Assembly: GCA_021234155.1 (NCBI GenBank)
Contig: JAJEKV010000276.1
Location: forward strand, 250,001-314,000
Reading direction: 5' to 3'
DNA length: 64,000 nt
From: Isoetes taiwanensis
Lineage: Eukaryota > Streptophyta > Lycopodiopsida > Isoetales > Isoetaceae
The notes below the pieces were generated by a model. That model saw only the letters and a list, made by a program, of their open reading frames with translations, was not told the DNA's origin and did not search any database. Each line of letters opens with the position of its first letter. The stretch's first letter is position 1. This document shows, one piece after another, positions 58,047-64,000 of the stretch. The position numbers and the translations under genes are program-made.

Positions 58047-58150
58047 CCATTAGGGTCTTAGGTAACCTAACAAGAAAAAAACAAACACAAATTGAAGGAT
58101 GGAAGCTTGGAGTGTTGGTTAAGGGGTTGGTGTGGGGGTGTTCATGCACA

Positions 58151-58186
58151 TCGCGCGCGTGCGTGCGTGCGTGCGTGCGTGCGTGG
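58151..58186. repeat. (GTGC)n microsatellite
   Basis: About six to seven GTGC units preceded by CGCGCGC. It lies just left of the MITE. Confidence 0.9.
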
Positions 58187-58205
58187 AACTCCTTGAGATG
58201 CCATA

Positions 58206-58709
58206 GGGTAGGGTCGCCCCCTTTCGCGCACTTAAGGGGCGATTAAAAAACAAGGCCACGGTTGAAGTCAGAATTAGATAAAAATACTCGTTTCATATGA
58301 ATCTTAAATCGTGTGATTTTGAGCTACCTATAAAAACTTACGGTAGCCGGAATAGAAGGGGGTCTAATGGCCCCCTTTGGGCAATAGGTTTCCTTCTATC
58401 GCACATTGAATTTATTCTTTCGCGTTTAGAGGAAAGAAAACTCTAGAAGCAAAAAGGTGACATGTGCAAGAAAGCCCTAGAAGTTAGCTTTCCAATGAAA
58501 CAACCCACGTGTTAAATAAACAAGTGTGGAAAAGGTTATGCGAGTTTTTATTCACCGCACATTTTTGCCCCTTTAGCACGCATACATAGCTCTTCAACCG
58601 TCCTTTTGAAATTTAAGCCCTTGATTGATCTCAACGGCCCATAAACATTAGACAGAGGGCAAAAAGTGCGTGATAGAGGGGGCAGTCGCGATGGATGGCA
58701 ACCCTACCC
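58206..58709. mobile_element. MITE of 504 bp with TA target duplication
   Basis: GGGTAGGGTCGCC at the left and the inverse GGCAACCCTACCC at the right, followed inward by a further CCCCCT...CGCACTT match. The element is flanked by TA (58204-58205 and 58710-58711). The paralogous site at 55062-55076 reads gatgccacagtgccaag without the insertion, which fixes the ends. TA duplications suggest Tc1/mariner-type mobilisation. No coding capacity. Confidence 0.75.
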
Positions 58710-58711
58710 TA

Positions 58712-59184
58712 GTGCCAAGACAAATGATAAAGAAAAAAAACAAGTGTAAGGGAAGCCCTCTGAGGCTCATGTGGATTTTAGATGGATTTCCTTTAAACTT
58801 AGTTGATTAAACAAGATAATGATGTGAATGGTGGATGCCAATGTCTAACTTATTATCTGAACCCATAAGATGTGATAGAATTAAAAACCCTTAAAGATGA
58901 CAATAATTGAAGACGAACGACAAGAATTCAAAATGGAGCATTTACATTAACCAAATTAAATAATGATTTGTATTCTTTAACCAACTACCCATAAGAATAA
59001 TTAAGTTAAGAGTTTTGACTTACACATAAGGTGGGAAAGCTACTTTGTGGTTGTGAGCTTCTTGATTGTCAATTTTTTATGCCGCAACTCTTGAGTTTGT
59101 TGACGACAATTGATTAAAGGTGAGGTGGCATAAGAAAGTATAGGAAATTGAACACATACTAGATATAGATATTATAATGTAATA
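58712..59184. other. no gene; distal upstream region of the P450
   Basis: AT-rich DNA. Homology with the duplicated P450 promoter begins at about 59185. Confidence 0.45.
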
Positions 59185-59564
59185 TATATCAAGACAAAAG
59201 TATTCATGCTTGGAAAAATAACTCTTTGAGAAAATACTTGGTGGAGACGCAAAGACATCGGATCTGATTGGGTTAAAAGAAATATTATATAGGAGAATAT
59301 TTGAATACATGTAGCCATATTCATATCATATGATAGTATACAAAAGACAAGAATGTCCATGGACATGGACAAATAGCTACAACGTTTAGAGAAATACTTG
59401 GTGGAGATGTTAAAGCTTGACTAGCTTTTTTAATAGTGAAGATTCTAGGCAATAGTGAAGTATAGCAATGGTATTTTAATATTGCTACTTGTTTGTATTC
59501 AAGGGACATACTCAACCCAAAATATGTGGTCTTAAAAGGCCACATGTATAATAACAGATGAGCC

Positions 59565-59573
59565 TATATAAAG
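59565..59573 (+). promoter_or_regulatory. TATA box of the P450 gene
   Basis: TATATAAAG 37 bp upstream of the ATG at 59610, conserved in the duplicated promoter at 51496-51504. A short out-of-frame ATG at 59590 lies between them and, if transcribed, would make a small upstream ORF overlapping the main start. Confidence 0.7.
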
Positions 59574-59609
59574 CCAGTGATTGAACAACATGAAAGTACC
59601 AAAAGAAAC

Positions 59610-61438
59610 ATGGGAGCTTCCACATTTTTCATGCAGAGATGGATCTTGACAGGAGTCATTAGCTTTGTCTTGTTCCAACTCTTGGTTATGATTGGAAAAG
59701 TCATGCAAAAGAGACGTTTAATTCTACAGACTATGGTAAGGCAAGGAATTGAGAGTCCACTTTCTCAATTTTTGTTTGGACATGCAGCTGAATTTTCCAA
59801 GCTAAGGGCCATGGCTTCCACCACAGACATGCCAGAAATATCGAATGATATTGTACCACGTCTGCTTCCATTTCATCACAAATACACTAAACTATGTGGT
59901 ACGTGTTCAAATGTACAACCAATTGTGATGAGTTTTAATGGGTTATACTAAAATTTTTATGGTAATTCAGGAAACACATTTTTGTACTGGTGGGGTTTTG
60001 AGCCAATGTTGCAAATCAGGGATCCTCAAATGGTGTATGAAGTGTTGTGCTCTCAATTTTCTAACTTCCAAAAATCAGAGCAGCAGAGGAAATACATGGA
60101 GCCTCTTTTTGGTGCAGGTCTGGCAATGGCAATAGGCAAACAATGGTTGATCCAACGTCGTATTGCCTCTCCTGCTTTCCATCAAGACAAGATCAAAATG
60201 ATGACTTCTACAATTAACCAGTCTGTAAGTGTTGTCATCAGACGATGGCAGAAAGCTGTGGAACTTGGACAAGGTTCTGCAGAAATTGAAGTGCATTCAG
60301 AATTAACCAGTATGGGGGCTGAGATTATTGCACTTGCAGCTTTTGGAAGTGATTGTGATTATAGTAGATATATCACTTTACAAAGAAAACTACAAGAACT
60401 TCTTTTTTCAAGACCATTATGGTGCATTCTTCCTGGTTATAGGTAATCTTACCTTACCTTTTCTCTTTTGATATCTTGCTTATGTTGTCCATCTTGTCCT
60501 GCAAATTCAATTCAATTCTAATCCCCTCAGGTTTGATGCTACAGTTATATTCCAACTTCTTCAAACAAAGAATTATCCATAGTTGACCATGAGATACGTG
60601 GTTTTCTTAGTGAACTTATTGAGAAACGATTGAGTTGTGTGAGGGACAATAAGTCCTCTTCGTATGGGGAAGATATACTTGGTATGATGTTGGCTGCCAC
60701 TGACTCTAGGAATGCCAAGCTTAGTCAAAAGTTGCTCATGGATGAATGCAAGACATTCTTCTTTGCTGGACATGAGACCACTTCCTCCCTTCTCACCTGG
60801 ACCATGTTTCTCCTAGCGCTCCATCCTGAGTGGCAAGAGAAAGCTTATGATGAAATTGAAAAAAGCTCTCATCGTGGAGATGTTCTAGATCATGGGACCA
60901 CTGCTAAACTCAAAATAGTAAGTCTTATTTACCATTTTATCATATAGTTTTTTTTAATGTATCTCACACTCCATGCACTATTTACTTGCAGTTGACTATG
61001 ATTATGAATGAATCACTTCGCTTATACCCTCCAGCAATTCAAGTCGCTCGAGAAGCTCTTACTAATGTAGAGATCACATGTGCTAATGGGAATAAGTTGT
61101 TCATTCCAAAGGGTGTTTCACTTCACATCCCTATACTATCCATTCATCATGACCCTCAACTATGGGGATCTGATGTGTTATTATTTAGGCCAGATAGATT
61201 TGCACAAGGAGTGGCCAAGGCATCTAAACATCCCATGTCATACTTTCCATTTGGCATGGGACCACGAGTATGTGTTGGCCAAACTTTTGCAATAGCAGAA
61301 GCCAAAGTGGCACTATGTATGTTTCTACAACATTTCAAATGGAGCTTGTCACCGAACTACCGCCATGCCCCCCTATCTGGTGTCACACTCTACCCGGCCC
61401 ATGGTATGCAACTCCTTATTTCTTCTAGGCACCTTTAA
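59610..61438 (+). CDS. cytochrome P450, CYP72 clan
   Basis: Four exons, 59610-59898, 59971-60442, 60545-60917, 60992-61438, give 526 residues, a full-length plant P450. An N-terminal membrane anchor (about residues 10-32, WILTGVISFVLFQLLVMIG) should hold it on the ER. Key motifs: I-helix AGHETT (328-333), K-helix ExxR in NESLRLYPP (385-388), FRPDRF (443-448), and the heme loop FGMGPRVCVG (465-474) with ligand C472. Catalytic motifs are complete, so a monooxygenase using NADPH-P450 reductase is expected. The sequence style fits CYP72-clan families (CYP72/709/734), which oxidise hormones or terpenoids; the substrate is not readable. For exon 3, the acceptor at 60544 keeps frame; an earlier AG just before gtttgatg would not. 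A promoter plus exon 1 duplicate is at 51.1-54.35 kb. Confidence 0.93.
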
Positions 61439-62870
61439 GAAATCAATGGCTTGTAAATATTTCAAAAGATATACATGTTGTAAGCCATAATAATGGGATT
61501 AGTTTACTGGTACAACTTGTTCACATTTGCAATTCTTGTCCTCTGGATCATGGACTAGTTGTTTAAGTTATCTCAATATGTTCCACCCTTCATGAAGGAA
61601 TGCAATCGAAGTTGAAGGGTAGGCTCATACAAGAAATGCTTTGTATGGTTCATAGATTAGCTGGTCTCATCATAGATTAGCACAATTGATTATTCAAGTA
61701 TGGCCAGACCGCCTTTACCTCAATTGAATTTTCATTATACATCTTGAGAAGCTACATATCGAGACATGGTTTATATTCGCATATATAATATCAACTTGCC
61801 ATTGAATTAAAGAAGATGCTATAAGAATGAAACAATTAAAAAGATGCTACAACAATGCAAACTATAATGGCTTTACCTAATCTCATGGCAGACTCTTATT
61901 CTATTATATAAGGTCCAAGATCAATTCAAATGGTTTTTCACAATAAGTAACTTGCCTCACAAAAAACAAAGCATGATCTTCCATATTACTTTGCAATATT
62001 CACATATTATGTATGTTTGTAGAAAATGAGTGTTTTGAGTTTTATTATGATCTAGTTACATATGGGTTCCTAGAGGCTAGGAGCCTCTTCAAGCATTAGC
62101 AGCTCCAAAGCTAGATATTGTCATATTGATCTAGAAATAATGTATTTATGCTCTTCTACACGACCTCATGCCATTTCACCAGAGGGTTTTAAATAATTGG
62201 ATCAGGAAATAAGGTGCTTCAAATCCTTCTTTTCCTTCTACTTTGTCAAGGCAAATCCTAATGCTAAACAACTGACTCAAAAAGCAGTTAACTATGGGAA
62301 AGTACGTGAAGTCGTACCAATGCTCATGATAGCAGATGTAACCCGAATATGACATAAAGTTGTGAAAATTCCGTGTAAGGCAAACTATTCCACACGCCAC
62401 AGCAGCAAGATAATAAAAAGATCCAACTAGAAACACCTTGGAGGTAGCAATGCTATGCTGGAGTTCACTCAATGCAAAAATCAGAAATCAATGATCATCA
62501 TGGTCAAAATAGCTTCCCTACGAAACATTAAAATCGCTCCAACCTGCACATTTGAGACTAAAGTTTGACACTGCAGAGAAAAATAATCAGACACCCTTCA
62601 CCATCTGAAGTAGGCCGAATAAAAGCAGGTCATTACATACCATACTCTATGTTTTTACGAAGGTAAATGCAGTCTTGAAACTTTATGGCAAACATTTCCT
62701 TGGTTCCACATCTGGAGTTGGATGTACCATTCAAATTTTCATAATACAATGTCTGCTTGAATTCAGAATGATGTGAAAGACTTGGTTTGTAGAAACAATT
62801 TTTATGGTGGTCACTGCTAGTGGTGAATCCCGTTAAGATATTGGCTCTTACAACTTGCACAACCATCGCA
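61439..62870. other. 3' flank of the P450, no further gene
   Basis: AT-rich intergenic sequence; frames on both strands are short and domain-free. Confidence 0.45.
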
Positions 62871-63145
62871 ACAACAAAAAGGTCAATTAGCGACGTCTGT
62901 AGCGACGTCTGGGTCACGTCTATGAGATGTCTGGCCAAGTGACACAAATGTGGCCTAGACATCGCTAGGACACGTCACATGGGATACGGTCCAGACATCG
63001 CATGTAACGCAGATAGATGTGACACAGACGTGACCCAGACGTCTGCACAGACGCAACGCATGTGACTCAAACGTGACCCTGACATGATACTAACGTGACC
63101 ATGCGACGTGTAGTAGAAGTCACATGCAATGTTGACTAGACGTCG
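62870..63145. repeat. ACGT-dense repeat, possible transposon subterminal region
   Basis: About ten ACGT cores in 270 bp, several as GACGTC or CACGTC, alternating in orientation. It is preceded by aaaaaggtcaattagcgacg, which resembles the start of some CACTA or Mutator-type ends. No transposase. Confidence 0.45.
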
Positions 63146-63348
63146 CATGTGCATAAATAAATATATTTTAATATTAATTAAAATAAATAAACTAAATAAA
63201 ATTAAAACAAAAAATATTGCACATCGCATGCGATGTCATGCGATGAATGAATTGCATAATTACAATATCATGTACAAGAGGCAAAAGGCATGTCACCTTT
63301 TTTTTTTAATTGAAAATGGTGTATCGTATTTATATTTTTAAATAATCA

Positions 63349-63480
63349 CAAAAAGACTCAGATAGGGAAGTATCCACCCTTTTCGCCTAGAGTATTTAAA
63401 TTAGGCTTATAATCACGATCCTTGAAAGACGCTAACAAAAAGACTCGTTAAGGGGAGTATCCACCCTTTTAGCCTAGAGC
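63349..63480. repeat. 84-bp direct repeat
   Basis: aaaaagactc followed by gtatccacccttttngcctag occurs at 63350 and 63434. Confidence 0.75.
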
Positions 63481-64000
63481 TAATCTCTTTCAAACTTGGC
63501 GAAGTAGTCATCCGAGTAAGTGGTTTGAGGACGCCTCTCATGATCAGCTTGGAATCCATCATGCTAAGGTTCGGATGACTCTCCAAAGTTTGACGCTCCC
63601 TCATCGGACCTCCCACGTCCCCGGCTAAGGCTTGATTCATGTGTTCCACTGTTTTCCATAGAAAACAGAAAAATACAACATCAATAAGGCATTAATGTAG
63701 TTTGCAGAATTGCAATTACATCTCCCACGTACATTGGCATTCCCGTGATGTGGGACAGTTCCCTCTTCGTATAACTGTTGATATAGGTAAACAGCTCCAT
63801 GAGTAATGGCTATATGTATGTGCTCCTTGTTAGGGGGGAAACCCGTATAGCCAGTACTATGACAATATGACTAGTATTAGCTAATGACATTTAAAGTTCT
63901 TATTACAATTAATGTGAATTAGTTTATAGCACTTATGAATCTACGATGAAACCCTTTCCGACTGTCGGAGCCCAAATGAGATGGAATCCGTTTACTTGCT
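63481..64000. other. no supported gene at the right edge
   Basis: A minus-strand frame (63413-63649, 78 codons, starts MEHMNQALAGDVGG) has no recognised domain. It could be a retroelement fragment continuing from outside the window. Confidence 0.35.

Larger units (their letters stand above)
57000..58140. repeat. two direct units of about 575 bp, rich in TTCTAGAA palindromes
   Basis: The block with tttctagccaaraaccasaa, cctatcctcatct and cttatatact is found at 57331 and 57906. The second copy is about 85-90% alike. Both carry gagattcccttactttctag-type phrases and many TTCTAGAA motifs. Part of each unit is the inverted copy of 55690-55800. Confidence 0.75.

Noticed and set aside
59577-59609. 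Upstream extension of the P450 start
   Set aside because: The frame opens at GTG, next to the TATA box and upstream of the likely transcription start; ATG 59610 starts a normal membrane anchor.

Overview
The window looks like nuclear DNA of a land plant, and it is transposon-rich. It carries spliced plant-type genes with short AT-rich GT-AG introns: ankyrin/Raf-like kinases of the plant integrin-linked-kinase class, a CYP72-clan cytochrome P450 and a plastid-type DUF861 cupin. It also carries several LINE copies, Copia remnants, a tRNA-derived SINE and many inverted-repeat elements. There is no bacterial operon structure. The sequence alone does not fix the species; a non-seed plant is possible but unproven.

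Four genes look intact. Two are paralogous 11-exon ankyrin-repeat kinases arranged tail to tail (16.9-20.1 kb plus, 27.1-30.7 kb minus). Exons 2-10 have identical lengths in both copies, so this is an inverted duplication, now separated by about 7 kb of transposon debris. The third is a two-exon cupin (39.9-40.8 kb) with a likely plastid transit peptide. The fourth is a four-exon P450 of 526 residues (59.6-61.4 kb) with a clear TATA box. A broken relative of the P450 promoter and first exon lies at 51.1-54.35 kb, split by a 2.5-kb LTR-type insertion with a 5-bp target duplication.

Layout: 0-16.9 kb is repeat-rich (DUF4283-type ORF1 remnant, SINE, deleted LINE copy A, direct duplications, inverted-repeat elements, possible unrecognised exons on the minus strand). 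20.1-27.1 kb holds a truncated Copia element, CACTA-like ends and LTR debris. 32.5-36.5 kb holds two unrelated LINE copies (D and B). 36.5-44.7 kb is mostly gene-poor apart from the cupin. 44.8-50.55 kb is a nearly full-length, GC-rich, frame-damaged LINE (copy C). 50.6-55 kb holds inverted-repeat elements around the P450 pseudogene. 55.7-58.1 kb is a composite foldback with heat-shock-element plus TATA modules that point inward from both sides. 58.2-58.7 kb is a MITE whose paralogous empty site is also in the window.

The most unusual structures are the 55.7-58.1 kb foldback and the conserved 3' stem-loop plus short tandem-repeat tail shared by three LINE ends. The genes do not form a common pathway. 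The local story is segmental duplication and transposon insertion around a few host genes.
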